DNA from: Dipetalonema caudispina
Taxonomy: Eukaryota; Nematoda; Chromadorea; Rhabditida; Onchocercidae
NCBI GenBank assembly: GCA_013365325.1
Contig: JABVXV010000628.1
Span: 1-20,252, forward strand
Length of the DNA: 20,252 nt
Direction: 5' to 3'
In this document: positions 10,001-17,998 of the stretch, piece after piece
Position numbering within the stretch: the first letter of the stretch is position 1
Layout of the letters: every line of letters starts with the position of its first letter
The notes under the pieces: model-generated
The model's input: only the letters and a program-made list of their open reading frames with translations
What the model was told of the DNA's origin: nothing
Database searches by the model: none
Translations under genes and position numbers: made by a program

Positions 10001-13000
10001 TCTCCATTTCCATTTTCATTTGTTTTTAAAGTTCCAATAATTTCCGATTTCTAGTTTGTCAAGTCTATCAGTTACTATTTATATCACATTAAATGGTATA
10101 TTTAGATAATTGATATCGGAAAACTCTTCATTTCAGGAAATTTAACGAAACATATTTTAAAACATCACAAACAAGAGCAAAATGCCTATATTGGTAAAGA
10201 TGATATTATAATCAAAAAGGTTGGCTTTATAAATTGAAAATTTGTTTGACAAAATTTTGAAAATTATGCTGAATTAAACTTTCTTAACTTTGCTGCTCAA
10301 AAAATTAAAGAAATTTTGGTTATGAAATATTTTGCAATTTTTCTTTGCTTTGAAATTCTTTTTTTCAAATTAAGAATTGAGCATGTCATATCTCACTACA
10401 GTATAAATTAATTATAGGGTAAAAAATCGGTGAAAGATCCGGCAGCTGTTGATTTCCTCGAAAAATCAATGATAGTGTTGACTTCCGGTACCTCAGAAAA
10501 CCCGCTTAATTTACCCGCACAGAAAGATGTAATCATGTTTCAGCTTATTAAATTTATTTTTGCTTTAATTAAAAATTGACAGTTTTTTTTTCAAATTTGG
10601 ATAAAATAATTCCTTTGCAATGCTTTGGTTAATTTCAAATTTCATAAAAAACTATGATTTTCAGGAAGCAATGGATGACGAGAATGATAAAAGTCGTTCA
10701 ATATTTATGTCTTTCGGCCTTGATACGGGCAGCATGGATCTCAGGTCGACCTCACCTGAAGAAGAATCCATTTTTGCGGTTCACGGTTGGTAGTTAATAG
10801 AAATTTGACATATTATTGAAATTATTTTAACTTTAACAAATTTCACAGATGCTTCCTACTCCTTTAACAACTAAAATTGTTTGCGTTTAATCAAAATTTA
10901 TCGATTATTTCAAATTTATATTGAAATAAAATCTATGCTTTCTAATTTTGTAATAATTATCGTTTTTCCTTTTTCACTAACTATTTCCAGTGCATTTCAA
11001 GTTTTTAGCATGAAATTCATTTATTACACTCATATTTTTAATTAGAAATTAAAAGGGGAAAAAAAGATTTGAAAAATTTTTATTCTATCATGAAAATGTT
11101 ACATATTTATAATAATAGTTAAATATAAATTAATGCTCATAATATATGCCTACAGTAAGAATATATTGCTATGCTTATACTATTAAATTAAATTAATTAA
11201 TCATTATTACAATTTTCATTATCATGACAGCATTACTTTACATTAACACACAAAGACAGACAATACACACACACACACACACACACACACATCTACTGTA
11301 TATATGTAATCAATGGATAATGATGCTATTACGCTATCGGATCGGATTTAACTGAGTTAATTTACCAAATGACTTTTCGTTTCTAATGACTTCCTTTAAA
11401 ACTTTTGTACTGTGCTAATGTGTAATTGAATCGTTTTAATAGTTAAAAGCTCTTTGAAATGTAAAGAAAATTTAAACGAAACCGAACAACTCTTTTATTG
11501 TAATAAGCGGCAGTAGCGTTGTTGCCGCTTTCGGTTCATTCATCAGTGTTGTAATTGTCTGCTTTCAGATAATGAAATATTTGCTACAACATTGTTTATA
11601 ATAAGCATATATAGATTGAAATTTTGAGGGATAATCAATTAAATGAAAATAAAATATATCCCCATAATTGGATTTTTTTTTTCCAAAGTACCAATAATAT
11701 TTAATATAATAAACACAAATATAATTTTAAAAATGATAATTGAGATTTTTTTTTTTTTTTTTTGATATCAGAAATCGTTCATATATTCTAATTTATTATC
11801 ATAGATAAAATTATCATTTTTTTATGCAGGAAAAAGGGAGGAAGGAAAATTTCATAGTAAAATGATAGTATTTCAAATTTTTCAGGAAAAAATTTGTCTT
11901 TATCTTATTTATTATATTTTGTTTTGCTTTCTTTTTTAAGCAAATAAGAGAAAAAAAGATAAAAGTGAACTTTTTTGGATTATTTAAATTATATTTAAAT
12001 GTGTGAAAAATCTTCAGTTCATATTATCAACGTTAAAAATTGTAACATTATAAAATTTAGATAAGTGAGGAAGCAAATTTATAAAAATAAATTATTTCGT
12101 CAAATTTCGAAGGAATAGGAAAATCGATATTATAGGATTAGCAAAACTAAACCGATTTTCAGTATAACTATTCACTTTTCATCATTGTTGACAATACAAA
12201 TTCGCCTAAATGGTAGAGTTAAGATATATCAAATCTCTTCTCACATCACGGTATATTTGATGAAAAATTCGAGTAAATGATAAGAATATTATCTTTTTCT
12301 CCCTCCCTCCCTCTCTCTCTCTCTTCCTCTCTTATATTATTCCGTATCTTTTACTCTACAATTGTATGAAATGCTGGAGCAAGACAAGAAAATATCTAAA
12401 TATGATAAAATTTGTTTAAAAAAATTTACAATAATTGAAGTGCTGATGAAAATTGAAAAGTCTACAGTATACTCACTAGTTTTAACTCGAACTGCGGTGA
12501 AAATTTGAAAGTTTACGGTATATCATGAAAGCATACCATTTCATTACCGTATTTGTTTAGCTGTTATAATTTCTTATAAATGACACTGTAAAATTTGTTT
12601 TATTTTACTATAGCAATAAATGGACAATGAAGAAAATAAAACGATATATATGTGAATAAGTAGAAATAAGGATGATTGAAATTAATTAGAGAATAGAGCC
12701 ATTATAAAGTAACGAAATCAAAGGTAATGTTTATAAGATCGAAATAATTGAGAGAAGTAATAATGGAAAGGAGTTGGAATGATAGTAAGTATCAATAAGT
12801 TAAAATTAGAATTTCATATTGAAGTTAGATTAAATAAATATGAGGGAATAAATATTTCGATAGATTCAAAAGGGAGTTAATTTTAAGCTTACTAAGCTAA
12901 AATGGAATAGAAGTTTGGGTTAACGAAGCTAGAATAGAATAAACTTTTGCGTTTTTAGAGTAACAGAATAAAATGAGAGTGTATAAGTAATTAGGATATT

Positions 13001-16000
13001 ATTTGTTCTGTTAAATTTTTTAGCTATGAATTAATTTATTAATAAAAGTGGATTTTATCGAGCTAATATTCGACATAGATATTTGCTATGAATGAACGGG
13101 TATATGTCATAATAATACAGCGTATGATGTTATTTTAAAATGTGATGAAAAGTAGGATAATTTTAACATATTGTCACATTTTTGAGCATTAGGTCAAAGG
13201 ATGAAGGTTATGAAGTATTTGTTATTTCAACAAAATAGATGCTTAAAATAACAAAAAACATTAAAGGATTGTTTTTTTTTTTTGGTAATTATTAATGTGA
13301 AATAATTATTAGTTGTAATTTCCTTAAATGAAAATTTAAAGTAATTCGATATTATAACAATATGCAATAGCTACAAATTGAAGAATATTTTAATAAAAAA
13401 ATTATCGCAATATAAGTTACAGTATAAAATGTATAAATTGTTATTTTAGCTACTTTAATTTCATTAACTTTTAAATTTTGGAATTATTAACGTACTTTTT
13501 GCTTCTTTTAAAAGTAATGTTTCAAATAAATTTTAAATTTCTGAGGTAACTGGCTGATTTTGTATGCAAGGGCAAGTGATAAGTGCGAGAAAGGAAATTA
13601 GGAATATTAATGAAACATTTTGTTTCATAGCAAATATATTAAAGAAGTGAATGTTAAATTGGAAAAGTTTCACTTATCGAAAAGTTTTCTTTTATATTAA
13701 CTAAATTTTAAATTATTTAAAAGTAAAGGACCGATGATGTCAATTTTCTCCTCAGTATATCGGATAATTGCATAAAAAGTACGTAGTTTGTTTGCATTAT
13801 CAAAGGAAAAAATTTTTGATTAAAATTTAAAATTGCTTTATATTCAATTATTAGCTTAAATATGAAATTGAATTTGCAGATTTAAGTTTGTTAAATTTCG
13901 TTAATTTTTCAACAAAATGGATTTTTTGTTTGTCTTTTTCTTTCTTTTTTTTCGTAAAATAAATTTTAAAACTGATTATTGAAGTACATTTTACAACGGT
14001 ACCCCTCTGTTAAGCAAAATAATTAGCTCTCACATTTTGAATCTTTGTAATGTTTTAGAAAGTAATTTCATTCACCAACTTTGATAAAATGTAATGAAAT
14101 TTCATTTCGATCTGCGAATTTTAGAAATAGCTCTTTTTTAAATTTTAGAAATAACAATTTATAAGAATTAGTTTTTGCTGGTAAAATTTGCCAAATTTGG
14201 ATGAGATTTCTGTAACTATTAGTAAATTGCAAATAAATTTGAAAGAAATAATAATTATTTTTATATTTTCACGTTTTTTAAAATATTATTTTTAGTTTCT
14301 GAAATTAATGTAATACTGAAATAGTTGGGAAATACAAAAATTATTAATGGCATAACTAATATACACGCATACATTACTGCTGATAGATTCCAATTTGCTG
14401 TTTAAATATTCATCTAATTATCCGGGTAATAATTAGTACCGCTTTTTACTCCCATTAATTTATGCATAATCATAGTTTTTTCTTTCCTTTTAATGCTTGA
14501 AAATAAGCAAAAAATATCGGAAAAGAGTGTTGGAAGAATTAAAATTAGAAATTCTATTTTGATTAATTGAAATTAAAATTGCAACTAAACAAAAGTAAGA
14601 TGAAAGCATCCAGAAATGCAATATGTAATTTATAAATCAAATCAAAAATACTTTCTTTTCTTTATTTTTTGATTATTTTGTAGTTTACTGACACAATTTT
14701 TTAATGCAGAAAAGAGACATTAAAAGTTAATAATTTTTCTAAAATTCCTTTGAAAAAAATATATGAAAAAATCAAGTTTTATTATAGTTTTTTATTTCAT
14801 TTTCAACAAGTTTTATTATAATTCTCATTTTCAATTTTAACAAAAGAAAAGGAAGGTTAAAGGTTAAAAAGTTTCTCCACAAGGAAAAAAAGACTGAAAG
14901 AATCAAATTTAATTTTCAATTTAGTTAGTATGATGACGAATGAATTACAAGTAACTGTATGAAAGATTATAGGAGAAAAACCGGCTGTCGATCCGATGAT
15001 GGATGAGCAAATTGGAATGGGTGGCGGTGAATTGGATTGTGAAGAAAGTACGTCATCACCGTTGAATAATATTAGTACCAACGAGCATCTTACCTCATTG
15101 ATCGCTCATATGGCTAATAATACACGAACTCAATGTCCGGAATGTGGAAAACATTTCCGTAAAGGTCTCTTTACTGACATTTTTTTCGTTCTTTTTTTTT
15201 TCTTTAAGGATTACAATTCTTAAATAAAAATTATCGCAATTTTATAAATATTAAAAGCAATGGTTCGTGAAATTTCGAGATATAAGTTTTTCTTTTTTTT
15301 TAACGCTAGAAATAATTTGAAAAGTTTTGGATGACTCTATGAGGGATCCTAGAAGTCTCTATGAGGGTATTTCGGACGAGTATATGAAGGATCCGGAATA
15401 CTATATGAGAACATTTCAACAGACGATGGTGGGTGTCTTGGAAGGCTGTATGACAGCATTCCGGAAGATTATATGAGAGTATTCTGAATGACTATGTGAG
15501 AGCACTTCGGATGACTGTATAAGGGCATTCCGGAGGACTGTATAAGTGCAAAAAAGTTGGAGCGATTAAGGAAGGGAAATTGTTGCAGTGTAGAAAATAA
15601 ATTATAAATTTTATGTAAGTCTTATAACTATTATCGAAAAAGGGAACAAAAAACAACAAAAAAAAAGAGATTTAAATTAATTTTAAATCAGTTTCAATCA
15701 ACAATTCGTCAAATTGAAATTCTTTAATGAAAAGTATTTTAAATAAAAGTTTATCATTTACTGGATTATGCCAGAAAATTTATTTACGAATAATAGCAAT
15801 TTTGAAACTAAATCTTTTGGATAAGTAATTTGAAAAGAAATAGGTAAGAAGTTTACTTTTGAATAAAAGAACTATTTGTTTCAACAAAGATGACGATAAT
15901 GGAGTGGTTATATGAAAAATAAAAGGGAATGAAATTTTTTTTTTATAAAAGAGATGACATTTAAATTATAATAAATTATGTCACATCACGTGTAATAGAC

Positions 16001-16740
16001 ACAAATCAATCAGTTAATTTGATAAAGATAGGATAATCATTTGACAAATTGTTAATGGAGATGAGAGGAAAATATGTTTAGGTTATGTAAGTAAGGTAAA
16101 TTTTCATTCAACAATTTCAGTGAATTAAACAAATAAGGTATGATGATTTTAACTGATAATTTTGAATTTTTTAGGTTCATCATTACAAGTGCATATGACA
16201 CTGAATCATGGCTTTCCACCACCCGGTAGTTCCATTTCATCTGATGATCAGGCTGAAAAATGCTCCGATTGCGGTACTTCAGCCGAACCGGGAAACTCTC
16301 AAAATGAAAATCCTTCATCGGCACCGGTTCATCAGGAAATTAAAGAAATCAAATCAATGATCGGTGAATTGAGATCAGCTCAAAGTACAGCGCGTGTTGA
16401 ACAGGTAATTTCTTTTTTGTTTAACAAGTGAATTATTTCTCTTTCTGGAGCAATGGTAGATTTTTGTTTATGAAATTTTGAGTTTTGCCGAAAAGGAAAA
16501 ATTACTTTTGTCAAGTTTGATGAAACTTTTAATTGAATTAAGCAAAAAAAATTTCAGTTATTAACTGGTTTGGATACACGTGTTGGACGATTAGAGAAGC
16601 AATTGGAAATGGCATTAAACAGTATTTATACATTGGTTCAACTGCAAACCGGAATTAATTCATCCGTAACAAGGTTCAGGGAGGAAGCTTGTGAGCAACT
16701 GAAAACAGTTAAAGCAATGCTCAGCGAGTCTTCCGTTTGA
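2422..16740 (+). CDS. C2H2 zinc-finger / coiled-coil transcription factor, 7 exons, 558 aa
   Basis: Spliced model: 2422-3178, 10137-10219, 10418-10528, 10665-10785, 14973-15164, 16175-16404, 16558-16740, stop TGA at 16738-16740. Every junction is GT/AG and every phase matches. Residues 1-178 are low complexity. Finger 1 has C186, C189, H202, H207; finger 2 C214, C217, H230, H234; finger 3 C242, C245, H258, H262; finger 4 C412, C415, H428, H433. All four have 12 residues between the second Cys and the first His. A basic patch KKGKK (279-283) could be a nuclear localisation signal. Residues about 476-553 form a coiled coil. From family knowledge, three tandem fingers can read about 9-10 bp of DNA, and the tail suggests dimers or higher oligomers. 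The start ATG at 2422 is the first in frame after a stop at 2317-2319 and has an A-rich context typical of nematodes. I do not recognise the orthologue with certainty; DIE-1 of C. elegans (four C2H2 fingers) is a hypothesis to test. Confidence 0.85.
2439..2900. repeat. coding trinucleotide repeats in exon 1
   Basis: A chain of TCA, ACA/CAA, GCA, CAG, CAT and TCA runs in the reading frame of the main protein. The longest are CAG/CAA at about 2719-2763 and CAT at 2770-2793. They give long open shadow frames on both strands that are not genes. Confidence 0.9.
3445..3463. repeat. (AAT)n microsatellite in intron 1
   Basis: Short perfect run of about six AAT units. Confidence 0.85.
5176..5861 (+). 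CDS. possible nested gene in intron 1: small multi-pass membrane protein (core exons)
   Basis: Three segments join without a stop: 5176-5413, 5523-5639 and 5796-5861 (stop TAA). Two of the donors are perfect GTAAGT, and the acceptors are TTTTTTTACAG, CTTCCAG and TTTATTTTAG; the last two junctions are both in phase 0. The product has about 45 hydrophobic residues (room for two membrane helices), a basic loop containing RNESSKKR, a short Cys-bearing stretch, and a further hydrophobic segment starting FIIVIS. A possible first exon at 4063-4082 (ATG ATC TGT ... , donor GTAAAA) fits the phase and would give 146 residues with a basic, cytosol-facing start. Alternatively the frame simply opens at ATG 5051. 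No family is recognised. T-rich DNA encodes hydrophobic residues by chance, and no canonical AATAAA follows closely, so this stays tentative. Confidence 0.28.
6540..6570. repeat. perfect 13-bp inverted repeat
   Basis: AAAAGTGAAAAAA (6540-6552) and its exact complement (6558-6570) are separated by five bases. It could form a hairpin or cruciform; the stem is A/T-dominated, so chance is plausible. Confidence 0.7.
7016..7065. repeat. (TA)n microsatellite in intron 1
   Basis: Mostly TA dinucleotides with AAATA and CATATACATA interruptions. Confidence 0.9.
7102..7129. repeat. (CTA)n microsatellite in intron 1
   Basis: Nine perfect CTA units, just downstream of the TA repeat. Confidence 0.95.
8141..8243. 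repeat. degenerate (AAT)n tract in intron 1
   Basis: Repeated AAT and GAT units interrupted by GGTAAT and CAATAATTG; it explains the Tyr/His-rich open frames on the opposite strand. Confidence 0.85.
10137..10219 (+). CDS. exon 2: recognition helix of finger 3 and basic tail
   Basis: Begins after a TTTCAG acceptor and supplies two bases to Gly253, then NLTKHILKHHK with the zinc ligands H258 and H262. It continues through a mixed stretch to residue 280 (IIIKK). The exon is too short to stand out as an open frame. It is identified because it exactly completes the C-x2-C-x12-H-x3-H pattern left open by exon 1 in the right phase. It ends in phase 0 at donor GTTGGC, and intron 2 is 198 bp. Confidence 0.85.
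10418..10528 (+). CDS. exon 3: 37-residue linker with PLNLP motif
   Basis: Encodes residues 281-317 after acceptor TTATAG, ending at donor GTAATC. It completes the basic patch KKGKK with exon 2, then a Ser/Thr-containing stretch and PLNLP (309-313), which resembles the PxDLS class of CtBP corepressor-binding motifs. The exon is 111 nt and both ends are in phase 0, so skipping it would keep the frame. GC content is visibly higher than in the flanking introns. Confidence 0.75.
10665..10785 (+). CDS. exon 4: acidic Ser-rich linker
   Basis: Encodes residues 318-357 plus the first base of Gly358, after a TTTTCAG acceptor; intron 3 is 136 bp. The content is acidic (MDDEND near the start; SPEEES near the end) with a SMDLR stretch at 340-344, a second loosely CtBP-like motif. 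The donor is CACG|GTTGGT. The alternative GT four bases later would break phase with exon 5, so 10785 was chosen. It could be part of a repression or activation region (inference). Confidence 0.75.
11265..11291. repeat. (AC)n microsatellite in intron 4
   Basis: About thirteen perfect AC units. Confidence 0.95.
11481..11535. other. GC-rich hairpin in intron 4
   Basis: AAGCGGCA (11505-11512) pairs perfectly with TGCCGCTT (11523-11530) across a 10-base loop. An outer pair, ACCGAA (11481-11486) with TTCGGT (11530-11535), overlaps by one base and could extend it. Such GC content is exceptional in this window. It could be a structured RNA element or regulatory site; no known class was recognised. 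Confidence 0.45.
12299..12332. repeat. polypyrimidine (CTCC)n/(CT)n tract in intron 4
   Basis: Three CCCT units followed by about seven CT units, all pyrimidine on the + strand. Confidence 0.9.
14973..15164 (+). CDS. exon 5: acidic linker and zinc-binding knuckle of finger 4
   Basis: Starts after acceptor ATTATAG and completes Gly358, then residues 359-421 and the first base of Gly422. It opens with EKPAVDP, followed by a Met/Gly/acidic segment, then TQCPECGKHFRK carrying C412 and C415 of finger 4. The donor is AAAG|GTCTCT, a weak match to consensus, but the join to exon 6 exactly restores a C2H2 finger. An ATG at 14996 lies in frame but is internal to this exon. Confidence 0.85.
15165..16174 (+). 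other. intron 5 (1010 bp)
   Basis: Runs from GTCTCT to TTTTTTAG, splitting finger 4. It contains the minisatellite at 15329-15550; the rest is AT-rich and featureless. Confidence 0.8.
15329..15550. repeat. degenerate 22-23 bp minisatellite, about 10 copies
   Basis: Repeated units of the form GACTATATGAGAGCATTCCG. The TATGAG-like anchors fall at about 15338, 15360, 15383, 15404, 15425, 15449, 15472, 15495, 15518 and 15541, a period of 21-24 bp. The units are far richer in G and C than the surrounding intron. The period is not a multiple of three, and no protein repeat is implied. Confidence 0.85.
16175..16404 (+). CDS. exon 6: helix of finger 4, CxxC remnant, start of coiled coil
   Basis: Begins after TTTTTTAG, completing Gly422, then SSLQVHMTLNH with H428 and H433. 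Next come a Pro/Ser linker and a lone C-x2-C pair (C451, C454) without following His ligands, which could be a degenerate finger or a knuckle pairing with something else. From about residue 476 the sequence becomes helical, with Ile/Leu at 477, 480, 484 and 487. It ends with codon 498 (Gln) in phase 0 at donor GTAATT; intron 6 is 153 bp. Confidence 0.85.
16558..16740 (+). CDS. exon 7: C-terminal coiled coil and stop
   Basis: Encodes residues 499-558 and the TGA stop, after a TTTCAG acceptor. Positions 503, 507, 510, 514, 517, 521, 524, 528, 531, 535, 538, 542, 545, 549 and 552 follow an unbroken 4-3 heptad spacing and are mostly Leu, Val, Ile, Ala or Phe, with Gln at 528 and 545. This is the clearest structural signal in the protein outside the fingers and predicts self-association or pairing with another coiled coil. 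The protein ends just after the last heptad. Confidence 0.85.
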   Translation, partial: LLTGLDTRVGRLEKQLEMALNSIYTLVQLQTGINSSVTRFREEACEQLKTVKAMLSESSV

Positions 16741-16954
16741 TTAGATTTCAGGATACTTTGACAGGGAGCAATGGGAGGGAAGAGAAAAAAAGAAGTCGGA
16801 AATTATTTTTAAAAACAATCTTTCTTTTGCAAAAAAAAAGGTAAAAAACTTTCCGATTTCCTTTTATGAATGAAATTAATCTGTAAAATGATAATTTTTT
16901 TTTCTTTTGTTTTGTTTTTTCTTTTTACCTAATTTACTCTACTTAATGAATACA

Positions 16955-16960
16955 AATAAA
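16955..16960 (+). terminator. poly(A) signal AATAAA for the zinc-finger gene
   Basis: First canonical AATAAA after the stop codon, giving a 3' UTR of about 230 nt, a usual length for nematode genes. The 3' UTR is A/T-rich with several A8-A9 and T8-T9 runs. No other canonical signal lies between the stop and this site. Confidence 0.5.
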
Positions 16961-17202
16961 ACTGAAATATTAGACTTTTCAAAAAAAGAAAATTCTACAA
17001 TACCTTTGTCAAAGTATCTCAATCCTTTAACAGAAATGAGAAAAAAAGAAAGACAAGATAGAGAGAGAAAGAAAACATTATATGCCAACTAATTTGATTT
17101 CATTTATGTATTATTTGTTTTTATTCGATATTTTTTTTCATTCATTTTCAACAAAATAATGTAATGTTTTCTGATATATTTCTCTCAATCTGATGTAGTA
17201 AT

Positions 17203-17297
17203 CATAATAATAATAATAATATAATAATAATAATAATAATAATAATAGTAATATATATATATATATATATAAATGTATATATATATATATATATATT
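17203..17297. repeat. (AAT)n-(TA)n compound microsatellite
   Basis: AAT units to about 17249, then TA units to 17297 with one AAATG interruption. Confidence 0.95.
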
Positions 17298-17957
17298 TAT
17301 CATTCTCAGCCCCGTATATTTCTCAGGTGTTTTCTCTACATAATTACAATTTTATGAAAGAAGAAAATTTTAATGGAAAATTCATACTAACTGTTAATTT
17401 CCATCTTTTCTTTGTACTAAATATTGATTATTTGAAGGTATTTATTAGTCATTACTGTTAATTTTTATTTATCATTTTTGTAGTATCAACTATTAATTTG
17501 AGCATATATTATATGTGTAGTACTACAGAAAACTGGTATCATTAGATTGTAAATGGTACCGTAGAAAAATACCGTGGTATCAATTTTCATTGGGGCAAAT
17601 CATTTGATTATTATTCTACCTCTAAATAAGTATTTGATTTTTATTTGGAAATTTTTCAGACAATAAATGTATATCATTATCATTATTAAATGTACTGAAT
17701 TGTATTTGTTGCTAAATGTAATTTTAAATTTGCTAGATGAATATTATTATCGTTATAATTGCATACTTATTATTCATTGTATCAAATTCTAATTACCATT
17801 TACAATATTTCTATTTAAATTAGATTTTTTTTCATTCTTTTTTAATATATTATATTAACAACAATTGATTGACAAACAGCTAATCTTTGGTATGGATAAT
17901 CTAGTCAATTAAAAATTTTATTTTTTATTTTCTTTTTTCTCTTTTTTCTCTCTTTTA

Positions 17958-17998
17958 TTTTTTCCTTTTCATGCATTTTTTCCTTTTCATGCATTTTT
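17958..17998. repeat. 18-bp tandem duplication
   Basis: CCTTTTCATGCA occurs at 17964-17975 and again at 17982-17993 with identical T-rich flanks, giving a period of 18 bp. Confidence 0.85.

Larger units (their letters stand above)
3179..10136 (+). other. intron 1 (6958 bp)
   Basis: Runs from GTTAGC to TTTCAG and splits finger 3. It holds the tentative nested gene, several microsatellites, a 13-bp perfect inverted repeat (6540-6570) and patches of more balanced composition at about 3830-4150 and 7490-7860. Beyond 8300 it is uniform AT-rich DNA with nothing recognisable. Long first introns often carry enhancers, but none is demonstrated here. Confidence 0.8.
10786..14972 (+). other. intron 4 (4187 bp)
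   Basis: Runs from GTTGGT to ATTATAG. Contents: an (AC)n repeat, a GC-rich hairpin at 11481-11535, a CT-rich tract, a pair of degenerate direct repeats (12447-12471 and 12498-12522), and a purine-rich stretch at about 12600-12990. No long open frame exists on either strand. Confidence 0.8.

Noticed and set aside
17520..17590. Possible small inverted-repeat transposon around GGTACC and ATACCGTGGTAT
   Set aside because: Only short palindromes are visible; no matching terminal repeats or target-site duplication could be found.
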